Source: Phycisphaerales bacterium (GTDB taxonomy: Bacteria; Planctomycetota; Phycisphaerae; Phycisphaerales; SM1A02). From it: a DNA stretch of 64,000 nt. Position 1 is the stretch's first letter. The number at the start of each line of letters is the position of its first letter. Shown here in pieces: positions 27,009 through 36,270 of the stretch. The notes beneath the pieces were generated by a model that was not told where the DNA came from, did not search any database, and saw nothing but the letters and a program-made list of their open reading frames with translations. The stretch is from positions 1 through 64,000 of the forward strand of contig JAJDDB010000032.1 in NCBI GenBank assembly GCA_029260575.1, given 5' to 3'. The position numbers were made by a program, and so were the translations under genes.

Positions 27009-28778
27009 CTACGGACACGCGCCCCAGGCTTCAAGCAATTCTACGAGATCTGTTTCATCGACGTCATCGAACGGTTCCGCGATGATCGCAGGCAGTGCGT
27101 CAGTGCCCCATGCCGCAAGCAGCGCGAGCAGATCGAAAACGTCAACGACGTTGTTTGCGCCTTCGACATCTTCAAGACAGTCGCAGATGTCGGGAATGCC
27201 GTTGTCATTCAGGTCGTTGGCTGCCAATGCTGCGAGTTCACACTCATCGGGAATGCCGTTTTCGTTGCAATCGTTGCTTCCGCGATCAACGATGTCATCG
27301 CTGTCGCCGATGCCGTTGCCGTTGCAGTCGTAATCGCCGATGCGCAGGTAGTACAGATCCTGTTCGTTATTGAATGTGGCAGCGTAAATGAGGTGCGCGC
27401 CAGTCGCATCGGAGATCATGTCGTAGTAGTCGCCGAGCTTGGCTTGCTGGGGCCAGCCGAGATGGCTGTTGAACAGCGGGCTGATCGGTTCGTTTACGGA
27501 CCAGCTCTCGCCGCCATCCAGTGAGAAGCTGTAATACAACTGCGAGATGTTTGTCTGGTTGCTGTTTCGCGTGTCATTCCACACGACGTCAATACGTCCC
27601 GTCGGCGCCACATCCATTGTGCCGAACCATTGCCATGCGCCGTTGTCGATCGCATCGTCATTGACTCGCACCGGCGCGTCCCACGACTGCCCGCCATCCG
27701 TACTGCGAATCAGGTGAATATCCATAGGGTCGGAACCCGGCGGTTCAATCGACCCCAGCACATATGCGTAGCCGCGCGTCGGGCCGTCAGAGTGATCGAC
27801 ACTGACATTGAGTTGACCAAGCAGTCCTGCCGGGTTTGGGCCGACCGCCAGCCGAAGTGCGCCGCCCATGTCTACATTGCGGATGATTGCAAACGATGGA
27901 ATTATCTTGGGCGCAAACGGGTTGTTGGCCCGCACGACCCAGAACGTATTGCTCGGCGACGCGTTGCGAGCACCAGCGACATAGAGCTCTCCGTTCGGCC
28001 CGCTGTCGAGAATGCCGAAGGAGGGAAGCGCCGGATCAATCAGATTGAAATGGTCATAGAAGATCGGCTGCATCCATGTCGCGCCGCCGTCCAGTGATCG
28101 GCTGAATTGCGCCGGCGCAAACGGATTGCCCGCAATATTCCAAGCCTGGTACAGCACGCCTGTGTTCGGATCAACTTCCAGCCAGGCTTTGTCGCCTCCG
28201 ACCGCGAAGTGTTGGATCGGCCACGTTGCGCCACCATCGTCCGAGAGAAATATGTCATTGGAAAACTGGTTGCCTGCGGTGACTTTCAGGCTCAGGTAAT
28301 ACAGCGTGCCATCGGGCGCTTCAGCAAGTACCGGATCAGATCGGAACTGTCCCGAATCTAACTCAGCCTTGCGCGCCCAGGTGCGTCCGCCATCGACGCT
28401 GTATGAATACCCAGCTTCGCGGAAACTCGAAATGATCGAATCGAATTGACGCCAGCCGATGGCGATGCGATTGGGCGCGGTGGGGTCAACCGCAAGTGAG
28501 GGTTCGTTTGCGGCATCGCCAAGAATGTTTGCACCTGCAGTGTTAATGTTTGCTTGAATGCTTACAAAATCACCAAAGACAATAATCGTCCGCGGACTGG
28601 TTGATTGAGCAGGCCTGTCAGTTGGTTGGGCGTCTTCGGGCCCACGCTTCTCCAGTTGAATGTTCAGTTGTTCTGCTGCGGGGTCTGCGTCCTGAGCGAA
28701 CGCGCGATTGCAGTTGGACAGGCACGCCAGAATCGAAAACACGCCGGCGGATATCGCCGTGGAAAAATGCGTCAGCAT
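27009..28778 (-). CDS. Secreted BNR/sialidase-type beta-propeller protein with dockerin-like C-terminus
   Basis: A 589-residue exported protein. At least five Asp-box (BNR) motifs S-x-D-G-G-x-T/S-W occur (S-V-D-G-G-R-T-W, S-D-D-G-G-A-T-W, S-L-D-G-G-A-T-W, S-T-D-G-G-Q-S-W, S-L-D-G-G-E-S-W), predicting a six-bladed sialidase-like propeller (about 85-465). The sialidase arginine triad was not located, so enzymatic activity is uncertain. Calcium-binding-type repeats follow (D-C-N-G-N-G-I-G-D, D-C-N-E-N-G-I-P-D, D-L-N-D-N-G-I-P-D), then the D-L-L-A-L-L-A-A-W-G dockerin-like end. It starts a two-gene unit with the protein at 25130. Confidence 0.85.
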   Translation of the reverse strand: MLTHFSTAISAGVFSILACLSNCNRAFAQDADPAAEQLNIQLEKRGPEDAQPTDRPAQSTSPRTIIVFGDFVSIQANINTAGANILGDAANEPSLAVDPTAPNRIAIGWRQFDSIISSFREAGYSYSVDGGRTWARKAELDSGQFRSDPVLAEAPDGTLYYLSLKVTAGNQFSNDIFLSDDGGATWPIQHFAVGGDKAWLEVDPNTGVLYQAWNIAGNPFAPAQFSRSLDGGATWMQPIFYDHFNLIDPALPSFGILDSGPNGELYVAGARNASPSNTFWVVRANNPFAPKIIPSFAIIRNVDMGGALRLAVGPNPAGLLGQLNVSVDHSDGPTRGYAYVLGSIEPPGSDPMDIHLIRSTDGGQSWDAPVRVNDDAIDNGAWQWFGTMDVAPTGRIDVVWNDTRNSNQTNISQLYYSFSLDGGESWSVNEPISPLFNSHLGWPQQAKLGDYYDMISDATGAHLIYAATFNNEQDLYYLRIGDYDCNGNGIGDSDDIVDRGSNDCNENGIPDECELAALAANDLNDNGIPDICDCLEDVEGANNVVDVFDLLALLAAWGTDALPAIIAEPFDDVDETDLVELLEAWGACP

Positions 28779-29023
28779 GGGTTTACCCCTACATGCTCTG
28801 CGTGGATGTGAACACTCAGCTGGAACAGTGGTGCTGCGAAGAGATGACAGGCCGAGCAGAAGTGATTCTACGCCAAGCCTGCAGCAAACAGGAAGTGTTT
28901 GCTGCCCAACTGGATGCCATCGGCCTGGAATATCGGTCAGAATTCGGGAAAGTCCGGGCGAAGCACTGGCAGCGTGTTTGGGATGCCGAGATGCAGGTGG
29001 ACGTGCTACACTGGAGCTCAGAT

Positions 29024-29096
29024 GCGGGTGTAGCTCAATTGGTAGAGCGTCAGCCTTCCAAGCTGAATGTCGCCGGTTCGAACCCGGTCACCCGCT
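29024..29096 (+). tRNA. tRNA-Gly (anticodon TCC)
   Basis: A complete cloverleaf of 73 nt: acceptor GCGGGTG/CACCCGC with discriminator T, D-arm GCTC-AATTGGTA-GAGC, anticodon stem TCAGC/GCTGA with loop CTTCCAA (anticodon TCC, reading GGA/GGG), and T-arm GCCGG-TTCGAAC-CCGGT. CCA is not encoded. A TACACT box 12 nt upstream (29007-29012) could be the -10 element. Confidence 0.97.
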
Positions 29097-29596
29097 TTGC
29101 ACCATCAACCGGCATGGCGTCGGTTGCGTCGGCACATCGACAACCAGCACTCCGTTGAAGAGAGATTGCCTTGAACGCTTGTACGCAAAGGTGTTTCTTT
29201 TCTTGATGGAGAGTGATTCGCGACAGATCATCGCAAGCAGGTGTTCGAGGGCACGCTGTTCGCATCCGGTCTCATGGCGGTCGTGGCCACACAATCGGCG
29301 CACGCCTACTGGATGATTCCGGAAGGCTTTGGCAATGTCGCAAGCATCAGCGTACATAATGACGAAGGCGGCGAGTTCATTCGCAATAGTTTCGGGCCTT
29401 AGAATCGTTCATGCCTGATCGTGCCGGTGATTCTCGGACGTTGGGCGGCGTATTACATCCATAAATAGTTCGTCAAGAAGTATTTCTGTGCTCATACTGG
29501 GAATGAAAGTGTTCTGCGCTGTGTCCTCACGGCACAGTGCATTCGTTTTCTGCGCGGACGTACCATCTCGCGGGAATGATGGATTGGGAGATTGAC
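29097..29596. other. Intergenic stretch after tRNA-Gly
   Basis: About 500 bases with no well-supported gene. The one notable open frame is a possible 53-residue secreted peptide at 29241-29402, listed separately. No terminator-like hairpin was seen directly after the tRNA. Confidence 0.4.
29241..29402 (+). CDS. Possible small secreted peptide (or gene remnant)
   Basis: An open frame of 53 codons from a GTG. It encodes a hydrophobic signal-like N-terminus (L-F-A-S-G-L-M-A-V-V-A-T-Q-S-A-H-A) followed by Y-W-M-I-P-E-G-F-G-N and a short acidic tail. There is a plausible signal-peptidase site at A-H-A. The ribosome-binding site is poor and no family is recognised; it could equally be the end of a decayed gene. 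Confidence 0.25.
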   Translation: MFEGTLFASGLMAVVATQSAHAYWMIPEGFGNVASISVHNDEGGEFIRNSFGP

Positions 29597-30592
29597 ATGC
29601 GAAGAACTGCATCACGAACTGCTGCGCTGATTATGCTCGCTACAGCCATGCTCCTTCCGAGCAGAGTTGTGAACGCCCAGAGTGTCGTCCTGAACGAACC
29701 GGTGGTGCGCGGCGAAGTCGCGCGGCTGCTTCGGCAGGCGTACGACTACGAACATCGAAATTCCAATCGCAACGTCTTTCGCAAGAGCAGGCACTTTCAT
29801 CCGACGCAGAACGTCTTCCGCTCGTCGCGCCACTATCAGCAGCGCCTGGCATCTTCCAGCGATGGGTATCCGCGGCGCACATTCGTGCGCTTCGACCGGT
29901 CCGTTGATGGCGGACCGCGCGAGCAGATCGAATATTCATTCGCACATCACCGCAGGTCACCCTTCGGATTGCCTTCGATTGAAGAGCCGGGACTGGAAGC
30001 TCTTGTCTTGAGTGATGTCGGGCGCTCGACGAATCGGCCCTACCGGCGCTACGAATGCGCAACGCCGAACCATTCTCGGTATGACCAGCTACCCGCTGCG
30101 CCGCAACAGATCGAATACAGGTTGATTACACCGGAATCTGCCGCTGCTGCATTGGACGCGGACAACACCCAGACATCTGCTGATGGTGCTCGCACCGACA
30201 TTGTGATTCGCCACATCAAGCAACCGGATGGCGCGACACGCACGGTCATTTCCAACGCAGCAGTAGCAGTACTTGATGGCGACAGCATTGACGATGCGTG
30301 GCGCATGCTTGCAGGGGCTGATGATGAATCCGCTGCGAAGCTCTTCAAGCGACATGTCATGCACGAGCAGCGCGGGGCGGAAGCGATGGTCGGCTACGGC
30401 TTGGCGAAACTGCTGGCCGGCGATGTCGAAGCAGCTGAGTCTGCCTTGCGCCGGGCACAGATTCTTGATGAACAGGTTCTGGTGCGCACGTTGATTGAAA
30501 ATGATCTTCGAATCCGTCTTCAGGACAGGCTCGATGAAGAAACTCCGTTGACCGGCGACGTTGATGATGCGCTCAAACAGCTGCTTGACTAG
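29597..30592 (+). CDS. Secreted protein of unknown function with TPR-like C-terminus
   Basis: A 331-residue exported protein starting at the ATG at 29597, which GGGAG precedes by 6 nt; upstream in-frame ATGs at 29537, 29576 and 29579 lack support. The signal peptide ends near V-V-N-A-Q. The mid region (about 30-110) is Arg/His/Ser/Tyr-rich with a duplicated N-V-F-R-K/S-S-R-H segment. The C-terminal third (about 240-331) is helical and TPR-like (Y-G-L-A-K-L-L-A-G-D-V-E-A-A-E-S-A-L-R-R-A). No enzymatic motif. Function unknown. Confidence 0.7.
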   Translation: MRRTASRTAALIMLATAMLLPSRVVNAQSVVLNEPVVRGEVARLLRQAYDYEHRNSNRNVFRKSRHFHPTQNVFRSSRHYQQRLASSSDGYPRRTFVRFDRSVDGGPREQIEYSFAHHRRSPFGLPSIEEPGLEALVLSDVGRSTNRPYRRYECATPNHSRYDQLPAAPQQIEYRLITPESAAAALDADNTQTSADGARTDIVIRHIKQPDGATRTVISNAAVAVLDGDSIDDAWRMLAGADDESAAKLFKRHVMHEQRGAEAMVGYGLAKLLAGDVEAAESALRRAQILDEQVLVRTLIENDLRIRLQDRLDEETPLTGDVDDALKQLLD

Positions 30593-31006
30593 TCAGCGAT
30601 TCCAGACGGCCAGCCAGGTCGTCAGGTCGGCAATTGCATCGAGATCTGTGAACGTCAAGCCGAGTTCGTAGGCGCGGAAACCGAGCTTGCGCGACCACAT
30701 CACGGTGGCCTTGACGGTTATGTCGATCCCCGATGCGCTAATGCGGACCGGCACTTCACCACACCACGGCTTTTTGGCAATAACTCGCATGCCCGATGTG
30801 GACAAGTCGAGCACCGGGCCGATCGAGCTGCTCAGCGATCCCTGCGCGAATCGTCGGTAGTCTCGACGATCGTCTGGTGATTTTGTTGAGGGAGATTTGC
30901 CATTCATAGTCGTAGTTGTGCCCGCGCATTGGCGCACCTGTAGCGCTGTGTATTCATCGACAGTAATGCATCGGCTGCCAAGCGCAAGCTGCTCGTGTTG
31001 TGACAC
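30593..31006 (-). CDS. PilZ-domain protein
   Basis: A 137-residue cytoplasmic protein from a GTG; an ATG at 30907 giving 104 residues is an equally likely start because the extra N-terminus is unremarkable. It carries the c-di-GMP-binding signature of PilZ domains: R-R-D-Y-R-R (R-x-x-x-R, residues 47-52) and D67-L-S69-T-S-G72 (D-x-S-x-x-G), ending in G-L-T-F. It probably binds cyclic di-GMP and affects motility, attachment or exopolysaccharide. It is convergent with the secreted protein before it, whose stop codon directly abuts this gene's end. Confidence 0.85.
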   Translation of the reverse strand: MSQHEQLALGSRCITVDEYTALQVRQCAGTTTTMNGKSPSTKSPDDRRDYRRFAQGSLSSSIGPVLDLSTSGMRVIAKKPWCGEVPVRISASGIDITVKATVMWSRKLGFRAYELGLTFTDLDAIADLTTWLAVWNR

Positions 31007-31228
31007 GCTGCAACAAAGACATCATCCAGTCCGGCACTGCGAGTTACCGGAACATAATTGAGCAGAATCCAGAGCCGACGCAGTCAAGAAAGTTTGCGCC
31101 ATTTACCGGATTGAATCAATCATCGCGATCATCTTCGAAACCCGTGAGAACCCGGTTGGCGCGGCGCAATGGCGCTGCATGATCCATTCGGCTCCTTGTG
31201 GGAAATACAAAAGAAGAGAGGACTGGCG

Positions 31229-32158
31229 ATGGCGACAGGCGCAACACGTAACGGACATTCACGAAGCATCTGGTTGTGCAGCGGGGCAGCGGTGCTGCTT
31301 GCTGCGGTCAGCGGTTCGCTGGTTACCGCAGGAACAACCGGTGTCGAGGAAGAAGAAGCACCGGCTTACCTGCAACTCACCGGCGTTGTTCGCGACTTCA
31401 ACGAACTGTCGCACACCAACGGCCATCCTGATTTCGAGCGCAAACCCGATCTCGGCTTCGGGCATTATGTAGGCAACATCGCAGACCGGCTCGGCGACGA
31501 TGGCAAACCGCAATTCAAAGGCGGCGGCTTCAAAGTCGGCTCGCAGTGGACCGATACCAACGGCCAGCCAATTCTTCACACACTGCATGACAGCAGCCGC
31601 GGCGATGTCGCAGGAAGTTCTGCCGGCGCATCATCAGGCGGTATCCGAGACGCAGCATCATTCAGCCAGTGGTTTCGCGATGTGCCAGGCGTGAACCTGT
31701 CGCGGGCATTGACGCTGACATTGGTTCGCGATTCCGATGGCAAGTACGTATTCGATGATAAGCAGGACCCGCTGTTTCGCGGTCGTGATGGATTCTTTCC
31801 GATTGATGATGAACTGCTGGGGAACCCCGGCGGCAGACCTGATCACAACTTCCACTTCACGTATGAACTGCACACAGAATTCACATACGACGGCTCGCGC
31901 GAGAACATATTCCGATTTGTCGGCGATGATGATGTGTGGGTGTTCATCAATGACCAGCTCGTGATCGACATCGGCGGTGTACACGCTGCGGTCGATCAGT
32001 ATGTCGATCTCAATCGCCTCGGTTTGAAGGACGGCGGGACGTATACGCTTGATTTCTTTTTCGCTGAGCGTCATCGAACGCAATCCAACTTCCGGATCGA
32101 AACGAACCTCAAGCTCGAAAATCTCGGTTTACCAAATATCACCGGCGGATACGATTGA
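31229..32158 (+). CDS. Secreted fibro-slime domain protein
   Basis: A 309-residue exported protein from the ATG at 31229, preceded by AGAAGAGAGG; an upstream ATG at 31169 is unlikely. The signal peptide ends near L-V-T-A-G. The mature protein has the fibro-slime domain: the N-terminal L-T-G-V-V-R-D-F...H-P-D-F-E block and the C-terminal block F-R-F-V-G-D-D-D-V-W-V-F-I-N, I-D-I-G-G-V-H and F-F-F-A-E-R-H. This is a PA14-like carbohydrate/matrix fold known from slime-mould and bacterial matrix proteins. It is probably a surface or extracellular-matrix component. Confidence 0.92.
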   Translation: MATGATRNGHSRSIWLCSGAAVLLAAVSGSLVTAGTTGVEEEEAPAYLQLTGVVRDFNELSHTNGHPDFERKPDLGFGHYVGNIADRLGDDGKPQFKGGGFKVGSQWTDTNGQPILHTLHDSSRGDVAGSSAGASSGGIRDAASFSQWFRDVPGVNLSRALTLTLVRDSDGKYVFDDKQDPLFRGRDGFFPIDDELLGNPGGRPDHNFHFTYELHTEFTYDGSRENIFRFVGDDDVWVFINDQLVIDIGGVHAAVDQYVDLNRLGLKDGGTYTLDFFFAERHRTQSNFRIETNLKLENLGLPNITGGYD

Positions 32159-32208
32159 ATGACGACGTAGCGTTTGAAGCGATGCCCAATGACCACTAAG
32201 AAATGCAA

Positions 32209-32238
32209 CGCCCCGGTCGCTTAGAGCGAGCCGGGGCG
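32209..32238. terminator. Bidirectional terminator hairpin
   Basis: CGCCCCGG-TCGCT pairs with AGCGA-G-CCGGGGCG around a 3-nt loop (one bulged G). The structure sits between the convergent fibro-slime and Tricorn-like genes. Confidence 0.65.
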
Positions 32239-32293
32239 CTGTCGTGTGGGGCAATACTGAATATTGAGTCAGCTCATCGAGCTGATTGGTTCA

Positions 32294-35200
32294 CTATTTG
32301 TCGTCATCCGTAATGCCCATGCCGGAGCGATCCGGCGACTTCGGAGCCTTTGGCGGGCTGTACGGATTGTTGCGAATGGAATCAAGCATGACTTCGATAG
32401 CCTTTTCGAGTTGCGGGTCGCCGCCATCAACCATGAGGGCCGGATCGTCGACAACGCGAATGTCCGGATCAACGCCGTGGCCTTCGATGCCCCATGTGCC
32501 ATCGGTTTCATAGAAGCCAAACGTCGGCACGGATGTGTAACCGCCGTCAATCAGCGCGGGATTGCCCGAGATGCCGACAAGCCCGCCCCAGGTACGCGTA
32601 CCGATCAGTGGGCCGAGGTCTGCGCGCTTAAACAGCCACGGGAACATATCGCCGCCGGAACCGGCAAGGCCGTTGATAAGCATGCACTTTGCGCCTTGAT
32701 GTGAATCCGGCGGCCAGCGCCAATCCTTGGAATCGCGCGTCGCCCAGTAATTCGTCACCGGCCGATTGAGCATTTCGATGAAGCGCGTCGGAATCTGCCC
32801 GCCGCCGTTCCATCGTTCGTCAACGATCAGCGCATCTTTATCAATCTGGCCGACGAACTGGCGAACGAGATCGCTTTGGCCGTCGACGCCGGTGTTGGGG
32901 ACATAGATATATCCAACCCTGCCATCGGTTTCGGCTGCAACCAGGCTGCGATTGTGCTCAATCCACGATCGATACCGCAGGTTGTATTCGCTGCCGATTG
33001 GGACGACGACAATTTCGCGTTGTCCGGCCGGGCGCTCTTCATCGTCACCGTTTTCATCGCTTTCGTCTTCATCAGTCTCTTCAACTATGTTTTCGTCGTC
33101 GAGTTCGGGTTTGTCGCTGACGGTGATGGTGATGGTCCTGCCCGCCATTGCTATGAACGGCGCCCACGGGTCCTCATCTATATTGACCGGAATGCCGTTG
33201 ACCGCAAGCAGATAGTCACCTTCAGTGACATTGACGCCCGGCTGGCTGAGCGGGCCGCGCGCATCCGTATCCCAGGGGCCGCCCTGATGGATTTTCTTGA
33301 TGCGATATGCGCCGTCGTGCAGTTCCCAATCCACGCCGAGTAAGCCGACATTCTGACTGGGCTGACCTTCGGTGTCGCCGCCGAAGTAGTACGCGTGGCC
33401 GATGTTCAGTTCGCTGATCATCTCGCGAATGATGTAGCTGAGGTCTTCGCGTGTTACCGCATCAACAAGCATCGCAGCATATTGCTCGCGCACTGCGTCC
33501 CAATCCACACCGTGCAGATTGCTGACGTAGAAGTAATCGCGCTGCAGCCGCCACGCATCATGGAATATCTGCTCCCATTCCTCGCGGGGGTTGATATGCG
33601 CGATCATCGGCGATGTGACAATGTTCTTGGCAGATCCACCCGCCGCTGCGTTCTGAATGCCGACACCGCCCGGCTTGATAACCAGTAGTTTCTTGCCGTC
33701 AGCAGAAGGCTCAAAGCTGCCGGCGCCGCCGGCGACGGTCTTCTCAGCTTTGCTGTCGTCTGTCACATCAAACAGCATGAGCTGCGCGCCGCTTTGTGAA
33801 AAGCGGGCATAGATCAACTGGTTCTTGTCGTTGACTGTCATGTCGCCGAAGTTACCGTTGGAGACGGGTAATTGAATAGCCCGGCTTTCGAAACCATCGA
33901 GATCAATCTCAACAATCTCGGCTGCCTCTTCGGCTTCTTCTGGTTCTTTGTCGGTTTTCGTTACCGACCACTCGCCGGAGCCGTTCATTGCGCCGGTGAC
34001 TTGCCAGGTGCCGGAAATCGTGTCGCCTTCCAGTGTGCCTTTCATAACGGACTTCACGCCGTCCTGATCATCGGTTTCCATGTATGTGCCGGTCGCTTCG
34101 TCGAACGTGACGTCGCCAAGCGGTTCGCTTTGCGTCTGGCCCATGATTTCCATCGTGCTCGTGCCGGAGATGTTGCCGTCTTCATCAACGACAATGTCGA
34201 GCGTCAATGGTGCGGAATCGGAAATAGCAATTCCCGCATCGGGCGGAATCAACTCTTCGAGCAACGGTCGAAGCCCGCTGACCGAACCTTCCCATACGCC
34301 GTGCAGTGGATGACGATCCGAATCGGCATCGTCATCTGCGCCGTTGTCTTCGTCAGCCGCAGCATCATCATCGTCGCTGTCATCACTTTCGGCATCAGAA
34401 TCGTCAGCGTTTTCATCTTCGCTTTCTTCGTCATCGTCCGCTTCCCAGGTTTCTTCATCGCTTTGGGGCGCCCACAACTGATCCAAGTCATCTCGCAGCG
34501 GAACCGCAAGCAGAACCTGGCTCTGGTTGTACACCCACGTTGTATCCAGATCAGAATACGTCGGCTGGAAGGTGCGACTGCTCTGGTAGTACAGGTAGTC
34601 ACCCTTGCGATCGAACGTCGGCCGGGCATCGGGGAACATGCCGCTGGTCACCTGATTCATTTCACCGGTTTCGACGTTGTACAGGAACACAACGGATATC
34701 GGTGAATCCTCGGTGCCGTGCGCGAATGTGATCCACTGACTGTCGTGCGACCAACTCGGCCGGGCGGGAACACCCCACGGGTCATCGGTGATCTCGACTG
34801 TCACTTCGGATTCGAGCGTGTGCAGATACAGCTTGCCTGCCTTATCCGAAAACAGAATGTATTCTGAATCTGGAGACCAGACCGGGTCGGAGTAGAACGT
34901 TTCACTGCCGTCGGTGAGTTGTTTGGTTTCGCCCTTGCCGTCAGATTGCGTGATGTAGAGTTCGTACTCGCCGGATGCATCGCCGAAATACGCAATCCAT
35001 CGACCATCAGGACTCCACGAACAATCTCGTTCCGCTACACCGCTGGTGCGCGTGAGGTTTCGCGGCGTGCCGTGTTCGGCGGGCGCGGTCCAGATGTCGC
35101 CACGGGCTGAGATAAGCGCGCGCTTTCCCGTCGGCGAAATGTTGTACCACGACATGAAATTTGAGACGTCTTCCTGCTGCGTGCGGATTGTCGGCCGAGC

Positions 35201-36121
35201 GCCGGGGATTGTGATCTTTACCGTACGGGATTGACGGTTGCGCAGGTTCAGCAGATATAGTTCTGGGCCGTTCTGGAAAACGATCTCGCCCTGATTGTTG
35301 TCGCCGGGTCCCATCGACGGCCAGCGGACATCGTTTTCGCTGAACCGCGTGATCTGTTCGCGTTTATCGTTGGTCGTGTCGTACACCCAGATGTTCAGCC
35401 GATGGTTTTCACCAGCATCGGAGAGGTAATACACCTTGTTTCGATGCCACATCGGCTGTGTGTCAGTGCCTTCCCAATCGGTGATTTGTTTGGATTCGTG
35501 CGTTCGGAGGTTGAACAGCCAGATGTCACTGGCCATTCCGCCGCGATAGCGCTTCCAAGTGCGTGTGTCACGATTCCAGGGCGTGTACGCAAGCCACTGT
35601 CCATCTGCGCTGATTGCGCCGGCGCCGCCATAGGGAACGGGCAGTTTCGTGGGCAGACCGCCCTCGGCATCGACTGTAAACAGTTGCAAGGTGCGAGGAA
35701 TGCCTTCGATGCCTCCCGCCCGGAAGATTAACCTGCCATCCGGCGCCCAATCACTGAGCGTTTCCGCTCCGGGGTGATGGGTCACGCGATGCGGCACGCC
35801 GCCGTTGATGCTGATCGTGTAGAGATCGCGGTTGCCATCGTAGTTGCCCATGAAGGCGATCGTCTGGCCGTCATCACTGAAGCGGGGGAAGGCTTCCTGA
35901 CCCGGTGGGCTGGCAAGCGGTCTGGCCATCCCGCCATCGCGCGGCGCAAGCCAGAGATCATTGGCGTAGACGAACACTATATCGTCGCTGCCGACATCCG
36001 GGAATTGCAGCATGCCGGGATGCGGCTGAACCTGCGCGGCCGCAGTGGCTGCGAATGCGCATGACAAAATAGCTGCTGGCACGATCGCCGCAACCCCACA
36101 CTTAAATCGACGTTGTCTCAT
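32294..36121 (-). CDS. Tricorn-like protease (beta-propellers, PDZ, S41 peptidase), exported
   Basis: A 1275-residue exported protein from the ATG at 36121, which AAGGAAG precedes by about 10 nt. A signal peptide is followed by two TolB/WD40-like propeller regions (about 30-550 and again 700-820). A C1-type segment contains H909 in N-I-G-H-A-Y-Y-F-G-G-D, then a PDZ domain and an S41 peptidase domain with probable nucleophile S1155 (A-G-S-G-G-D) and a G-T-R-T-W-G-G block. Unusual features are a 50-residue, almost purely Asp/Glu/Ser/Ala stretch (about 553-605), then an inserted beta domain (about 610-710) and a second acidic stretch within or after the PDZ domain. It degrades peptides, probably outside the cytoplasm. 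Confidence 0.92.
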   Translation of the reverse strand: MRQRRFKCGVAAIVPAAILSCAFAATAAAQVQPHPGMLQFPDVGSDDIVFVYANDLWLAPRDGGMARPLASPPGQEAFPRFSDDGQTIAFMGNYDGNRDLYTISINGGVPHRVTHHPGAETLSDWAPDGRLIFRAGGIEGIPRTLQLFTVDAEGGLPTKLPVPYGGAGAISADGQWLAYTPWNRDTRTWKRYRGGMASDIWLFNLRTHESKQITDWEGTDTQPMWHRNKVYYLSDAGENHRLNIWVYDTTNDKREQITRFSENDVRWPSMGPGDNNQGEIVFQNGPELYLLNLRNRQSRTVKITIPGARPTIRTQQEDVSNFMSWYNISPTGKRALISARGDIWTAPAEHGTPRNLTRTSGVAERDCSWSPDGRWIAYFGDASGEYELYITQSDGKGETKQLTDGSETFYSDPVWSPDSEYILFSDKAGKLYLHTLESEVTVEITDDPWGVPARPSWSHDSQWITFAHGTEDSPISVVFLYNVETGEMNQVTSGMFPDARPTFDRKGDYLYYQSSRTFQPTYSDLDTTWVYNQSQVLLAVPLRDDLDQLWAPQSDEETWEADDDEESEDENADDSDAESDDSDDDDAAADEDNGADDDADSDRHPLHGVWEGSVSGLRPLLEELIPPDAGIAISDSAPLTLDIVVDEDGNISGTSTMEIMGQTQSEPLGDVTFDEATGTYMETDDQDGVKSVMKGTLEGDTISGTWQVTGAMNGSGEWSVTKTDKEPEEAEEAAEIVEIDLDGFESRAIQLPVSNGNFGDMTVNDKNQLIYARFSQSGAQLMLFDVTDDSKAEKTVAGGAGSFEPSADGKKLLVIKPGGVGIQNAAAGGSAKNIVTSPMIAHINPREEWEQIFHDAWRLQRDYFYVSNLHGVDWDAVREQYAAMLVDAVTREDLSYIIREMISELNIGHAYYFGGDTEGQPSQNVGLLGVDWELHDGAYRIKKIHQGGPWDTDARGPLSQPGVNVTEGDYLLAVNGIPVNIDEDPWAPFIAMAGRTITITVSDKPELDDENIVEETDEDESDENGDDEERPAGQREIVVVPIGSEYNLRYRSWIEHNRSLVAAETDGRVGYIYVPNTGVDGQSDLVRQFVGQIDKDALIVDERWNGGGQIPTRFIEMLNRPVTNYWATRDSKDWRWPPDSHQGAKCMLINGLAGSGGDMFPWLFKRADLGPLIGTRTWGGLVGISGNPALIDGGYTSVPTFGFYETDGTWGIEGHGVDPDIRVVDDPALMVDGGDPQLEKAIEVMLDSIRNNPYSPPKAPKSPDRSGMGITDDDK

Positions 36122-36270
36122 GTTTCGGATCTTCCTTCTATACCCAGAGGCGTGTAGCACCGGAGATACCTGCTCTTTGTTACCGATCACCGGCTCGAAG
36201 TTTCACGTTGTTGATGCGTTTCCACCGTTTTCAACGCAGGTTGACGCAAGAATATAGGATATCTCCCGGC

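Noticed and set aside
29050-29265. Minus-strand ORF ending in F-E-P-A-T-F-S-L-E-G across tRNA-Gly
   Set aside because: It is the reverse complement of the tRNA; typical mis-annotation.
34310-34470. Low-complexity tract of cat/tcg repeats that looked like a DNA satellite
   Set aside because: It is in frame within the Tricorn-like gene and encodes the acidic Asp/Glu/Ser linker, so no separate repeat is called.
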